A stretch of DNA of 26,460 bases, taken from JAFHCF01 sp048497495 (GTDB taxonomy: Bacteria > Pseudomonadota > Alphaproteobacteria > Rhizobiales > Ancalomicrobiaceae). The position numbers and the translations under genes are program-made. The stretch covers positions 1 to 26,460 of the forward strand of contig JAFHCF010000178.1 in the NCBI GenBank assembly GCA_048497495.1, written 5' to 3'. Below are positions 1 to 7,132 of the stretch, one piece after another (the first letter of the stretch is position 1; each line of letters opens with the position of its first letter). The notes below the pieces were generated by a model. It searched no databases. It was given only the letters and a program-made list of their open reading frames with translations, and had not been told where the DNA came from.

Positions 1-1
1 G

Positions 2-1102
2 GTCGCCGGCAACGTCACCGGCGGCGGAGCATTCGGTCGCGGGGCGCTCTACCACCTGCTGCAGAACCGGCTCTATCGGGGGGAGATCACCCACAAGGGA
101 ATGAACTACCCCGGCCAGCATCAGATGATCGTCGACGGGGAACTGTGGAACCGGGTCCAGTCCGGGCTCGCCGAGAATCGGGTCGAGCGAAGGGTCCGCT
201 CCGACGCGGCATCGCCCAGCCTCCTCGCCGGTCTCCTCCGCGACGAAGACGACATCGCACTCACCCCAACACATGCCAACAAGAAGGGCCGGCGGTACCG
301 CTACTACGTCAGCCACGATCTGATCGCCGGGCGCAGGACGACCGACGATGCCGAAGAGCCGAAACGTCGTCGCAGTTCGGCCCGACGGATTCCGGCGGTC
401 GATCTGGAGGCGATGGTCGAGGATCGCATCGTCGCATTGTTCCAAGACGGAACGGCCATCGACGGGATCGTCTCGGAACGGGCGCTGGATGTGGAGGATC
501 GGCGGAGACTGCTCGAAAGAGCAGGGCAGCTTGGCACCGCATGGCCGACTCTCGCTCCGGCGACCCGAACCTCGATCCTGCATCGGCTGGTCAAGGGCAT
601 CGTCGTCGGCACCGCGACCGTCGACATCACGGTAAGTGCCGACGCCATCGTCGCTCTCGCTCGGACACCCCTCGAACGGCTCGGATCGCACGACGAAGGC
701 CGGCGGACCATGCATCCGGGCGACGGCGAGACCAACACGCTCACGGTCCCGGCGACGCTGAAACGTGTGGGGATGGAGATGCGCCATCTGGTCGAAGCGC
801 CGGAAGCCCGACGGGCCCGCAAGCCCGATCGCAGCCTGCTGCGACTCCTCGCCCGAGCCCATCGGCTCCGGGAACTCGTGGTCCGGGGCGACGGGCGATC
901 GATCACCGAACTCGCCGAGGAATGCGGCGTGGGCTCACCCTACTTCACCCGCATCTTGCGCCTGGGCTTCCTCGCGCCGGACGTCACTGCAGCGATTCTC
1001 GACGGTCGACAGCCGATCGAACTCTCGGCCAAGCGATTGTCGGTGACGGCAAACCTGCCGAAGACATGGGCGGAGCAGCGGCGAAGCCTCGGGTTCGGAT
1101 GA
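2..1102 (+). CDS. Large serine recombinase, C-terminal part (5' end outside window)
   Basis: The reading frame is open from the first bases of the window, so the N-terminal catalytic resolvase domain lies upstream and is not visible. What remains starts near a 'LYHLLQNRLYRGEITHKG' segment, which belongs to the recombinase domain that follows the catalytic core in large serine recombinases. It continues through a basic, coiled-coil-like middle. It ends in a helix-turn-helix-like tail (ELAEECGVGSPYFTRILRL) and the closing 'TWAEQRRSLGF' typical of alphaproteobacterial recombinases on prophages and islands. Such proteins integrate and excise elements by double-strand cleavage through a serine linkage. 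The gene points at the 3' end of the tRNA-Ser gene about 300 bp downstream, which fits the edge of an integrated element. The zinc-ribbon cysteines of some relatives are not evident here. Family call is confident; activity cannot be judged. Confidence 0.85.
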   Translation, partial: VAGNVTGGGAFGRGALYHLLQNRLYRGEITHKGMNYPGQHQMIVDGELWNRVQSGLAENRVERRVRSDAASPSLLAGLLRDEDDIALTPTHANKKGRRYRYYVSHDLIAGRRTTDDAEEPKRRRSSARRIPAVDLEAMVEDRIVALFQDGTAIDGIVSERALDVEDRRRLLERAGQLGTAWPTLAPATRTSILHRLVKGIVVGTATVDITVSADAIVALARTPLERLGSHDEGRRTMHPGDGETNTLTVPATLKRVGMEMRHLVEAPEARRARKPDRSLLRLLARAHRLRELVVRGDGRSITELAEECGVGSPYFTRILRLGFLAPDVTAAILDGRQPIELSAKRLSVTANLPKTWAEQRRSLGFG

Positions 1103-1401
1103 TCGCGGCTGGTGCAATGCCGAGTAGTCCGATTGAAGCCCCCGCCACTCGGCGGGGGTGATCGTTCGCGGACGGGCCGCCGTCAGTTGAATTCTTCGCG
1201 TCATGCCAGTCGCTGGAATGGCGCAAAGCGTACCACCAAAACGGCCTCGAGAGATATTCCGGCATGTCGGGGCCAGGATTCGGCACCGAATGGGTCTCAG
1301 GGTCGAGGGGGCGGATGGTGGGTGCCACAACCCTTTGACAGTGCGGCATCATTCACCGCGATCGTCATAGATTGAAATTCATCAGTAGAATCAAATATTT
1401 G
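1103..1401. other. Spacer between recombinase and tRNA-Ser; candidate attachment region
   Basis: No credible gene is visible. Apart from the hairpin at 1139-1158, the last 35 bp before the tRNA 3' end turn AT-rich (about 1368-1400), unlike the surrounding GC-rich sequence. If the recombinase element integrated at the tRNA, the crossover core would lie here or in the tRNA 3' end. No second copy of the tRNA 3' end is present in the window. Confidence 0.4.
1139..1158 (+). terminator. Possible terminator hairpin after the recombinase
   Basis: An 8-bp perfect GC stem with a 4-base loop (CCCCCGCC / GGCGGGGG) lies 36 bp past the recombinase stop. There is no run of T after it, so it may be only a weak or factor-assisted terminator. 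Confidence 0.4.
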
Positions 1402-1491
1402 TGGCGGAGAGAAAGGGATTCGAACCCTTGATACGCTTTCACGTATACACACTTTCCAGGCGTGCGCCTTCAACCACTCGGCCACCTCTCC
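1402..1491 (-). tRNA. tRNA-Ser (anticodon GGA)
   Basis: Read on the minus strand, the 90-nt gene begins GGAGAGGTGGCCGAGTGG, has the anticodon loop CTGGAAA (anticodon GGA at 1455-1457), a long variable arm, the T-arm GGTTCGAATCC, and ends with a matching acceptor strand, discriminator G and encoded CCA at 1402-1404. The long variable arm identifies a class II serine tRNA reading UCC/UCU. All arms look intact, so any integration at its 3' end has restored a functional gene. Confidence 0.95.
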
Positions 1492-1517
1492 GTGCCACCC
1501 CGAAGGGGAGCGCGGCC

Positions 1518-1547
1518 TTAATAGGCGATGGCGCGCCGCCTTGCAAG
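1518..1547 (-). promoter_or_regulatory. Promoter of tRNA-Ser(GGA)
   Basis: On the minus strand a -35-like CTTGCA (1542-1547) and a -10-like TATTAA (1518-1523) are separated by 18 bp, placing the start about 20 nt before the tRNA. The -35 sits inside a perfect 18-nt palindrome, GCCGCCTTGCAAGGCGGC (1535-1552). The CTTG-type -35 fits alphaproteobacterial housekeeping promoters. Confidence 0.55.
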
Positions 1548-1552
1548 GCGGC

Positions 1553-1850
1553 GATGAGGCTCGGGCGTGCGAAATGCCCCGCGTTTCCCGAGCGCCGGCG
1601 CGAGGGAGCCCATGTGAAGTCTCGCCAAGGGCTTGACGGCTTTGCCGGCGAGCGATTTCCGGCATTGCCCGGCCTGCGGCCGACACTCCGGGGCCGGGGG
1701 GGCGACGGAGCCCGGCGTCCGGCCGGCCGGGCTTGCCGAGCCCCTTCCGGGCGCTCGTAGTCGGTCGGATCGGCGAGAATGGGGGCGATCGAGGGTCCGG
1801 CGCCATCCACGAGGGAGGCGTCCGGGTCGGAAATCGCCCGGCGCGAGCGC
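1553..1850. other. Gene-free spacer between tRNA-Ser and nth
   Basis: The stretch is GC-rich and several frames stay open by base composition, but none has a recognisable protein. A weak 5-bp inverted repeat (1822-1826 with 1837-1841) could be the 3' end signal of nth. I see nothing else. Confidence 0.4.
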
Positions 1851-2597
1851 TCAGAACGCCACCGGCTTGGCGGGCGCGTCGGCGGTCTTGTCCGGCGACT
1901 TGCACAGATCGGCGATCAGGCAGCGCTCGCAGTCCGGCTTGCGTGCCTTGCAGACGTAGCGGCCATGCAGGATCAGCCAATGGTGCGAATGGCGCTTGTA
2001 GGCGTCGGGGATGATCGCCTCCAGCCGCCGCTCCACCTCCTCCGGCGTCTTGCCCGGCGCCAGCCCCAGGCGGTTGGCGAGGCGGAAGATGTGGGTGTCG
2101 ACGGCGATTGTCGGTTGGCCGAAGGCGATGTTGAGCACCACGTTGGCGGTCTTGCGGCCGACGCCGGCGAGCGCCTGCAACGCCTCGCGGGTCGCCGGGA
2201 CCTCGCCGCCGTGGATCTCCACCAGGGCCTTCGACAGGAGGAAGACGTTCTTCGCCTTGGTCTTGTAGAGGCCGATGGTCTTGATCAGGTCGCGGATGCG
2301 GTCCTCGCCGAGCGCCACCATCCTCGCCGGCGTGTCGGCGAGACGGAACAACTCCGGCGTCGCCTTGTTGACCCCGGCGTCGGTCGCCTGGGCCGACAGC
2401 ACCACGGCGACCAGCAGCGTGAAGGAGTTGACCGAATAGAGCTCGCCCTTCGGCTCCGGCTCGGCCGTCTCGAAGCGACGGAACAATGCCTCGACCTCGG
2501 CCGGCGAATAGAGCGAGGCGGCGACCTTCTTCCTCGCCGCCGTCTTCCCGGCGGCGGGCGGCTTCGAGGCGGACTTCGGCTTGCGGACTACGGGCAT
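1851..2597 (-). CDS. nth: Endonuclease III (DNA glycosylase/AP lyase)
   Basis: This is a base-excision repair enzyme that removes oxidised pyrimidines and cleaves the abasic site. The 248-aa protein has a basic, Ala/Lys-rich N-terminal extension (about 1-25). The helix-hairpin-helix LAGVGRKTANVV follows at 143-154 with the catalytic Lys149, then Asp167 in 'VDTHIFR'. The [4Fe-4S] cluster motif C216-x6-C223-x2-C226-x5-C232 is complete. I place the start at the ATG at 2597 because GGAG lies 8 nt upstream; the open frame continues to 2648 but without a better ribosome site. It is transcribed away from the Ogt-type gene, so two DNA repair genes sit back to back. Confidence 0.93.
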   Translation of the reverse strand: MPVVRKPKSASKPPAAGKTAARKKVAASLYSPAEVEALFRRFETAEPEPKGELYSVNSFTLLVAVVLSAQATDAGVNKATPELFRLADTPARMVALGEDRIRDLIKTIGLYKTKAKNVFLLSKALVEIHGGEVPATREALQALAGVGRKTANVVLNIAFGQPTIAVDTHIFRLANRLGLAPGKTPEEVERRLEAIIPDAYKRHSHHWLILHGRYVCKARKPDCERCLIADLCKSPDKTADAPAKPVAF

Positions 2598-2619
2598 CGT
2601 GGGCACTCCGATCGCTCCG

Positions 2620-2648
2620 TTCCTAACCTCTCGGAGGGAGCGGCTCAA
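2620..2648 (-). promoter_or_regulatory. Possible nth promoter
   Basis: On the minus strand TTGAGC (2643-2648) and TAGGAA (2620-2625) are 17 bp apart, just upstream of the nth ribosome site. The spacing is ideal but the -10 matches poorly. Confidence 0.3.
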
Positions 2649-2711
2649 CCGGCCGGGACGAAATGAGTCGTCGGTCCGAAATCGGGTGTCGGCGCGCGCG
2701 CATCTCGCTTA

Positions 2712-2814
2712 GAGCATGGTCCGACCGGCCTGTTTCAGTCCGGTCGAGGAGAATTTGCTCGAACAGAGAGGCTGAGCGATTTCCGAACTGATGCAATCAG
2801 ATCGGAAATCGCTC
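2712..2814. repeat. Composite intergenic palindromic repeat (REP-like)
   Basis: Two hairpins follow each other. The first has outer arms GAGCA (2712-2716) and TGCTC (2756-2760) around an inner GACCGG (2723-2728) / CCGGTC (2740-2745). The second (2774-2814) is strikingly regular: a 13-bp stem GAGCGATTTCCGA (2774-2786) / TCGGAAATCGCTC (2802-2814), one A-A mismatch, then CTGAT/ATCAG closing a 3-base loop. Opening 'AGAGCATG' and closing 'CGCTCTAG' resemble small dispersed intergenic repeats common in Hyphomicrobiales. It lies between divergent nth and the Ogt gene and so could affect either promoter. Confidence 0.7.
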
Positions 2815-2847
2815 TAGTCTCGGACGATCGACCCCGACGAGGCCGCC

Positions 2848-3732
2848 ATGACCGACGCCCCGACCGCCACGCCCGCCGATGTCGCGACCGACGCGGTCGC
2901 CGACTACGAGACGATCCGCGAGGCCATCGCCTTCATCACCGAATGTCGCACCGCGCAGCCGTCGAGCGAGGCGATCGCCCAGGCCGTCGGCCTGACGCCG
3001 GTGCAACTGACCCGGCTCTTCGGCCGTTTCGCCGGCATCACGCCGAAGCAGTTCCTCGCCGCCGTGACGCTCGATGCCGCCAAGCGCCTGCTCGACGACC
3101 AGACCTCGGTGCTCGACACCGCGCTCGAGGTCGGGCTGTCGGGGCCCGGCCGGCTGCACGATCTCTTCGTCACCCACGAGGCGATGACGCCCGGGGCCTA
3201 CAAGACGCGTGGGGGCGGGCTGGTGATGCGCCACGGCTACCATGCCTCGCCCTTCGGCATCGCCGTCCTGGTCGCCACCGACCACGGCCTCGCCGGCCTC
3301 GCCTTCGCCGATCCCGGCGGCGAGGAGGCGGCGATGCGCGATCTCGTCGCGCGCTGGCCGGCGGCGGCCCATCTGCGCGACGACGCCTTCACGCACCCGC
3401 ATGCGGCGCGGATCTTCGATCTCGAGCAATGGCGCCCCGATCGGCCGCTCAGGGTGGTGCTGATCGGCACCGATTTCGAGATCCGGGTGTGGCGGACGCT
3501 GCTCGCCATCCCCTTCGGTCGCGCCACCACCTATTCGCAGGTCGCCGCCCATATCGGCAGCCCGAAGGCGAGCCGGGCGGTCGGCGCGGCGGTCGGGCGC
3601 AACCCGATCTCCTTCGTCGTGCCCTGCCACCGGGTGATCGGCCGCTCCGGCGACCTCACCGGCTACCACTGGGGCCTCGCCCGCAAGCGCGCCATCCTCG
3701 GCTGGGAGGCGGCCAAGAGCTGGCAGGTGTGA
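2848..3732 (+). CDS. AraC-domain / O6-methylguanine-DNA methyltransferase fusion (Ada-like without the N-terminal sensor)
   Basis: The 294-aa protein joins an AraC-type helix-turn-helix region (about 20-120, with 'LTPVQLTRLFGRFAGITPKQ') to an Ogt/Ada C-terminal domain. That domain runs from about 130 to 290, with the methyl-acceptor motif PCHRV at 259-263 (Cys260) and 'ATTYSQVA' helix before it. It transfers methyl or alkyl groups from O6-alkylguanine or O4-thymine to itself. Full-length Ada has an extra zinc-binding N-terminal domain whose methylated cysteine turns the protein into an activator; here the protein starts directly at the HTH, so that switch is absent. Such AraC-Ogt proteins are often annotated Ada. 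The start has GACGAGG upstream and follows a hairpin repeat. It may be a constitutive repair protein or respond through another signal. Confidence 0.88.
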   Translation: MTDAPTATPADVATDAVADYETIREAIAFITECRTAQPSSEAIAQAVGLTPVQLTRLFGRFAGITPKQFLAAVTLDAAKRLLDDQTSVLDTALEVGLSGPGRLHDLFVTHEAMTPGAYKTRGGGLVMRHGYHASPFGIAVLVATDHGLAGLAFADPGGEEAAMRDLVARWPAAAHLRDDAFTHPHAARIFDLEQWRPDRPLRVVLIGTDFEIRVWRTLLAIPFGRATTYSQVAAHIGSPKASRAVGAAVGRNPISFVVPCHRVIGRSGDLTGYHWGLARKRAILGWEAAKSWQV

Positions 3733-3779
3733 CGGGGGAGGGGCGGGCCCCCCGCCGAGCGTGATGGCTCGGACGCGAA

Positions 3780-3801
3780 GAGGGCGCCCTGGGGCGCCCT
3801 C
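3780..3801. terminator. Bidirectional terminator between Ogt-type gene and gpmA
   Basis: A 9-bp perfect stem GAGGGCGCC (3780-3788) / GGCGCCCTC (3793-3801) with a CTGG loop lies between the two convergent genes. T-rich tails are short on both sides, but the place and strength fit a shared terminator. Confidence 0.65.
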
Positions 3802-3826
3802 GCGTGTCGCGCGTGGTCTCGGGCCT

Positions 3827-4447
3827 TCAGCCGGCGAGATCCTCGTGGGCGATCACCTCGCCCTTCTCGTCGAGCCGATAGAGGATCGGCGCGCCGGTGG
3901 CGAGTTCGCGCGCCAGGATCTGATCGGGCGTGAGCTTCTCCAGCCGCATGATCAGGGCGCGCAGCGAATTGCCGTGGGCGGCGACGATCACCCGCTTGCC
4001 GGCGAGCACGTCCGGCAGGATGTGGGCGTCGTAATAGGGCAGGACGCGCGCCGCGGTGTCCTTCAGGCTCTCGCCGCCGGGGGGCGGCACGTCGAAGGAG
4101 CGGCGCCAGATGTGCACCTGCTCGCCGCCCCACTTCTTGCGCGCCTCGTCCTTGTTGAGGCCGGAGAGGTCGCCGTAGTCGCGTTCGTTGAGCGCCTGAT
4201 CGCGGGTGATCGGGATCCCGGTCTGGCCGAGTTCGGTCAGGATCAGGTCGAGCGTCTTCTGGGCGCGGGAAAGCGCCGAGGTATAGGCGAGGTCGAAGGT
4301 GAGGCCCTCGGCCTTGAGCTTGGCGCCGGCGCGGATCGCCTCGGCGACGCCCTTCTCGGTCAGGCCGGGGTCCTTCCAGCCGGTGAAGAGATTGAGTTTG
4401 TTCCATTCACTCTCGCCGTGGCGGCAGAGCACCAGGAGACGGTCCAT
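3827..4447 (-). CDS. gpmA: 2,3-bisphosphoglycerate-dependent phosphoglycerate mutase
   Basis: This enzyme interconverts 3- and 2-phosphoglycerate in glycolysis and gluconeogenesis in the cytosol. The 206-aa protein has the histidine phosphatase signature 'LCRHGESEWN' with the phosphorylated His10, Arg61 in 'SRAQKT', Glu88 in 'ALNERDYGDLSGLNK' and the second His158 in 'VAAHGNSLRA'. Its length is shorter than the about 250 aa of the E. coli enzyme but normal for alphaproteobacteria. The start at 4447 is preceded by AGGAG; the frame is open further upstream only because it runs into dapB. It begins 26 bp after the dapB stop, so the two are probably one transcript. Confidence 0.94.
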   Translation of the reverse strand: MDRLLVLCRHGESEWNKLNLFTGWKDPGLTEKGVAEAIRAGAKLKAEGLTFDLAYTSALSRAQKTLDLILTELGQTGIPITRDQALNERDYGDLSGLNKDEARKKWGGEQVHIWRRSFDVPPPGGESLKDTAARVLPYYDAHILPDVLAGKRVIVAAHGNSLRALIMRLEKLTPDQILARELATGAPILYRLDEKGEVIAHEDLAG

Positions 4448-4473
4448 CGGTTCAACTCCTCTTGTCGAAGGGA

Positions 4474-5292
4474 TCAGCCGCGGGGCGAGAGGCCCAACAC
4501 GTCGGCCATGGAATAGAGACCGGGCTTGCGCCCCATGCCCCACAATGCCGCCTTGACGGCGCCGCGCGCGAAGATCGAGCGATCCTCGGCGCGATGGGTG
4601 AGTTCGATGCGCTCGTGCGGGCCGGCCAGGATCACCGTGTGCTCGCCGACCACCGAGCCGCCGCGCAGCGTGGCGAAGCCGATGTCGCCCATGTGGCGCG
4701 GGCCGGTGTTGCCGTCGCGCACCCGCACCGAATGTTCGGCGAGCGGCACGCGCCGGCCCTCCGCCGCCGCCTGGCCCAGCAGCAGCGCCGTGCCGGAGGG
4801 CGCGTCGACCTTCATCCGGTGGTGCATTTCGAGGATCTCGACGTCGTAGTCGGGGCCGAGCGCCCGGGCCGCCTCGCGCACCAATTGGGCGAGCAGGTTC
4901 ACCCCGAGGCTCATGTTGCCCGACTTCACCAGCACCGCGTGACGGGCGGCGGCGGCGAGCCGCGCCTCGTCGGCAGCCGAGCAGCCGGTGGTGCCGATGA
5001 CATGGACGATGCGCGCCTGGGCGGCGATTTCGGCGAATTGCAGGGTGGCGGCCGGGGCGGTGAAGTCGAGCACCCCGTCGGCCTTGGCGAAGGCGGTCAG
5101 CGGGTCGTCGGTGAGCGGCACGCCGAGCATCTCGATGCCGGCGAGTTGTCCGGCGTCGCGGCCGAGTTCGGCCGATCCGGCGCGCTCGATCGCGCCGACC
5201 AGAACCGCCCCCTCGGTCTCGCTCACCGCCCGAATGAGGGTTCGCCCCATCCGTCCGGCGGCGCCGACCACGACCAGTCGCATGTCGCTCAT
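4474..5292 (-). CDS. dapB: 4-hydroxy-tetrahydrodipicolinate reductase
   Basis: The NAD(P)H-dependent reductase makes tetrahydrodipicolinate in the lysine and diaminopimelate pathway, which also feeds peptidoglycan. The 272-aa protein shows the Rossmann loop 'VVGAAGRMGR' (8-17), 'GTTG' (100-103) and the family signature 'EMHHRMKVDAPSGTAL' (155-170) with catalytic His157/His158 and Lys161. The start at 5292 has GGGGAG about 8 nt upstream. It lies downstream of dnaA on the same strand, but a hairpin and its own promoter lie between. The stop is followed after 26 bp by gpmA. Confidence 0.96.
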   Translation of the reverse strand: MSDMRLVVVGAAGRMGRTLIRAVSETEGAVLVGAIERAGSAELGRDAGQLAGIEMLGVPLTDDPLTAFAKADGVLDFTAPAATLQFAEIAAQARIVHVIGTTGCSAADEARLAAAARHAVLVKSGNMSLGVNLLAQLVREAARALGPDYDVEILEMHHRMKVDAPSGTALLLGQAAAEGRRVPLAEHSVRVRDGNTGPRHMGDIGFATLRGGSVVGEHTVILAGPHERIELTHRAEDRSIFARGAVKAALWGMGRKPGLYSMADVLGLSPRG

Positions 5293-5351
5293 GTCGAGCT
5301 CTCCCCCGCGTCGATCGCCCGTGATCGCGAAACGATGGTTGTGGACCCTGG

Positions 5352-5379
5352 GCTATAACAGCGCCAGCGTCGGCGCAAG
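5352..5379 (-). promoter_or_regulatory. Probable dapB-gpmA promoter
   Basis: On the minus strand CTTGCG (5374-5379) and TATAGC (5352-5357) are 16 bp apart and lie about 60 bp upstream of the dapB start. This suggests the operon is transcribed independently of dnaA. Confidence 0.45.
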
Positions 5380-5438
5380 CGCGACGAGGGGAGGAGAGGC
5401 GCGCCGCGCGGCTGGTCCGCGTCGGCCGCGCACGACGC

Positions 5439-5462
5439 GACCGGCGGAAGTCTCCGCCGGTC
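5439..5462 (-). terminator. Hairpin after dnaA
   Basis: A 10-bp perfect stem GACCGGCGGA (5439-5448) / TCCGCCGGTC (5453-5462) with a 4-base loop begins 27 bp after the dnaA stop. There is no T tract, so termination efficiency is uncertain. Confidence 0.6.
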
Positions 5463-5489
5463 GGTGGTCCGGTTCGCAGGTGGCGAGGC

Positions 5490-6959
5490 TCAGCCGTCGA
5501 GCATCCGCTTCAAGAGATCGATCTCGTCGGCGAAGCTGCGGTCGGCGGTCGCCATCTCCTCGATCTTGCGCACCGCGTGCAACACCGTGGTGTGGTCACG
5601 GTTGCCGAAGCGGCGGCCGATCTCGGGCAGCGAGCGCGGGGTCAGCGCCTTGGCCAGATACATGGCGATCTGGCGCGGCCGCACCACGGTGCGGGTGCGC
5701 CGGGCCGACAGGAGATCGGCCTTGGAGACGTTGAAGTGCTTGGAGACGATCCGCTGGATGTCCTCGATCTTGACCTTGCGCGGCTCGCGGGTCCTGAGGA
5801 GGTCGCGCAGCGCGGCCTCCGCCATCTCGAGGCCGATCTCCTGGCCGGTCAGTTGGTTGTGGGCGATCAGACGGTTGACCGCGCCGTCGAGGTCGCGCCC
5901 CGAGGAGACGACGTTCGCCGCCACCCATTCGACCACCGACGAGGAGATCTCGAGGCTCGGATTGGCCTTCTTGGCCGCCGCCACCCGATGGGCGACGATC
6001 GAGCGGCGCAACTCCACGTCGGGTGCCGCGATCTCGACCAGCAGGCCACCGGCGAGCCGCGAGCGAACCCGCTCGTCGAGGGTCTCGAGATCGGCCGGCG
6101 GCCGGTCGGCGGCGACCACCACCTGGCGCGCGCCGTCGATCAGGGAATTGAGCGTGTGGCAGAACTCCTGCTGCACCTGGCGGCCCTGCAGGAACTGCAT
6201 GTCGTCGATCAGCAGGAGGTCGATGCCGCGCAGCGCCTCCTTGAAGGCGATCGCCGATTGCGCCATCAGCGCCGCGACGAAGCGGTACATGAAGTGCTCG
6301 GCGGTGAGATAGAGCACCCGGTGGCCCTGCGCCTTGGCGGCATGGGCGATCGCCTGCAGGAGATGGGTCTTGCCGAGCCCGACCGCGGCGTGGATGTAGA
6401 GCGGATTGAAGCCGACCGGCTCGCCGGGGCGGGTGTCGGCGACGCGGCGGGCGGCGGCGAAGGCGAGGGAGTTGGAGCGCCCCTCGAGGAAGTTGCCGAA
6501 GCCGTAGCGAGCGTCGAGCGGGCTGCCGGCGAGGACGTCCTCGTGGTCGCCGGCATGGCGCGCGCCGACGGCGGCATTGGCGGCGATCGGCGGGCGCGCG
6601 CCGTTGGTGCCGGGGAAGGGGATGGTGCGGGCGGGGGCAGGCGCCGCCTCCGTCGTCTCTCGGATCTGGGCGGTTCCCGGGCGCATGGCGGACCGCACCG
6701 AGAATTCGATCTGGCGGACGGAGCCGTAGCTCTCGCCGAACAGCGCCAGCAGGCGGTCGCGATAGCGGCTCTGCAGCCAATTCTTGAGGAAGCGGGTCGG
6801 CACCGACAGATGGACGGTGTCGTCGTCGAGGGAGTCGAGTTCGACCCGGGCGAACCAGCTGGAGAAGACGTCCTCGCCCAGTTCGGCGCGAAGCCTCGTC
6901 TTGATTCGATCCCATTCCTCTCGATCGGACAGGACCGTCGTCATCGCACGCGCCTCCAT
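5490..6959 (-). CDS. dnaA: Chromosomal replication initiator protein DnaA
   Basis: DnaA is the AAA+ ATPase that binds DnaA boxes, opens oriC and loads the replicative helicase. The 489-aa protein has an N-terminal domain I (about 12-90), a variable linker (about 90-150), the Walker A loop AVGLGKTH (192-199), the Walker B LLLIDD (248-253), and 'DERVRSRLAGG' (295-305) containing the arginine-finger region. The C-terminal DNA-binding domain carries the signature 'GNRDHTTVLHA' (452-462). Two in-frame ATGs compete: 6959 with AGGTGGA upstream and 6944 (sixth codon) with GGAGG inside the first codons. No cluster of DnaA boxes is visible nearby, so the origin is probably elsewhere, as in many Hyphomicrobiales where it lies near hemE. 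Confidence 0.97.
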   Translation of the reverse strand: MEARAMTTVLSDREEWDRIKTRLRAELGEDVFSSWFARVELDSLDDDTVHLSVPTRFLKNWLQSRYRDRLLALFGESYGSVRQIEFSVRSAMRPGTAQIRETTEAAPAPARTIPFPGTNGARPPIAANAAVGARHAGDHEDVLAGSPLDARYGFGNFLEGRSNSLAFAAARRVADTRPGEPVGFNPLYIHAAVGLGKTHLLQAIAHAAKAQGHRVLYLTAEHFMYRFVAALMAQSAIAFKEALRGIDLLLIDDMQFLQGRQVQQEFCHTLNSLIDGARQVVVAADRPPADLETLDERVRSRLAGGLLVEIAAPDVELRRSIVAHRVAAAKKANPSLEISSSVVEWVAANVVSSGRDLDGAVNRLIAHNQLTGQEIGLEMAEAALRDLLRTREPRKVKIEDIQRIVSKHFNVSKADLLSARRTRTVVRPRQIAMYLAKALTPRSLPEIGRRFGNRDHTTVLHAVRKIEEMATADRSFADEIDLLKRMLDG

Positions 6960-7125
6960 CGTCTTCCACCTCTTCTGCCCGGATCCCGTGCCGCCGTGCG
7001 GAATCCCGGGTCTTCGTCACATTCGTTCACGTCGCGCCGGCCCGACCGGGCCGAGCGGCGAAGCTTCCTCGTCCGTCGCGGCCCGCCCGCCGCTCCGGAT
7101 CATGACGTCTTTCGACGTCGGTCTT
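6960..7125 (-). promoter_or_regulatory. dnaA leader region
   Basis: The 166 bp between the rhodanese stop and dnaA hold one GANTC site (7001-7005), the target of the cell-cycle methylase CcrM, and run into a near-perfect tandem 13-mer at 7104-7132. No strong -10/-35 pair is obvious, so dnaA may be read from here or from further upstream. Confidence 0.4.
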
Positions 7126-7132
7126 TCACGTC
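7104..7132. repeat. Near-perfect tandem 13-mer upstream of dnaA
   Basis: On the minus strand GACGTGAAAGAC is followed after one base by GACGTCGAAAGAC. Two GACGTC palindromes sit exactly 10 bp apart (7104 and 7114). The unit overlaps the rhodanese stop codon and leads into the dnaA leader. Confidence 0.5.
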
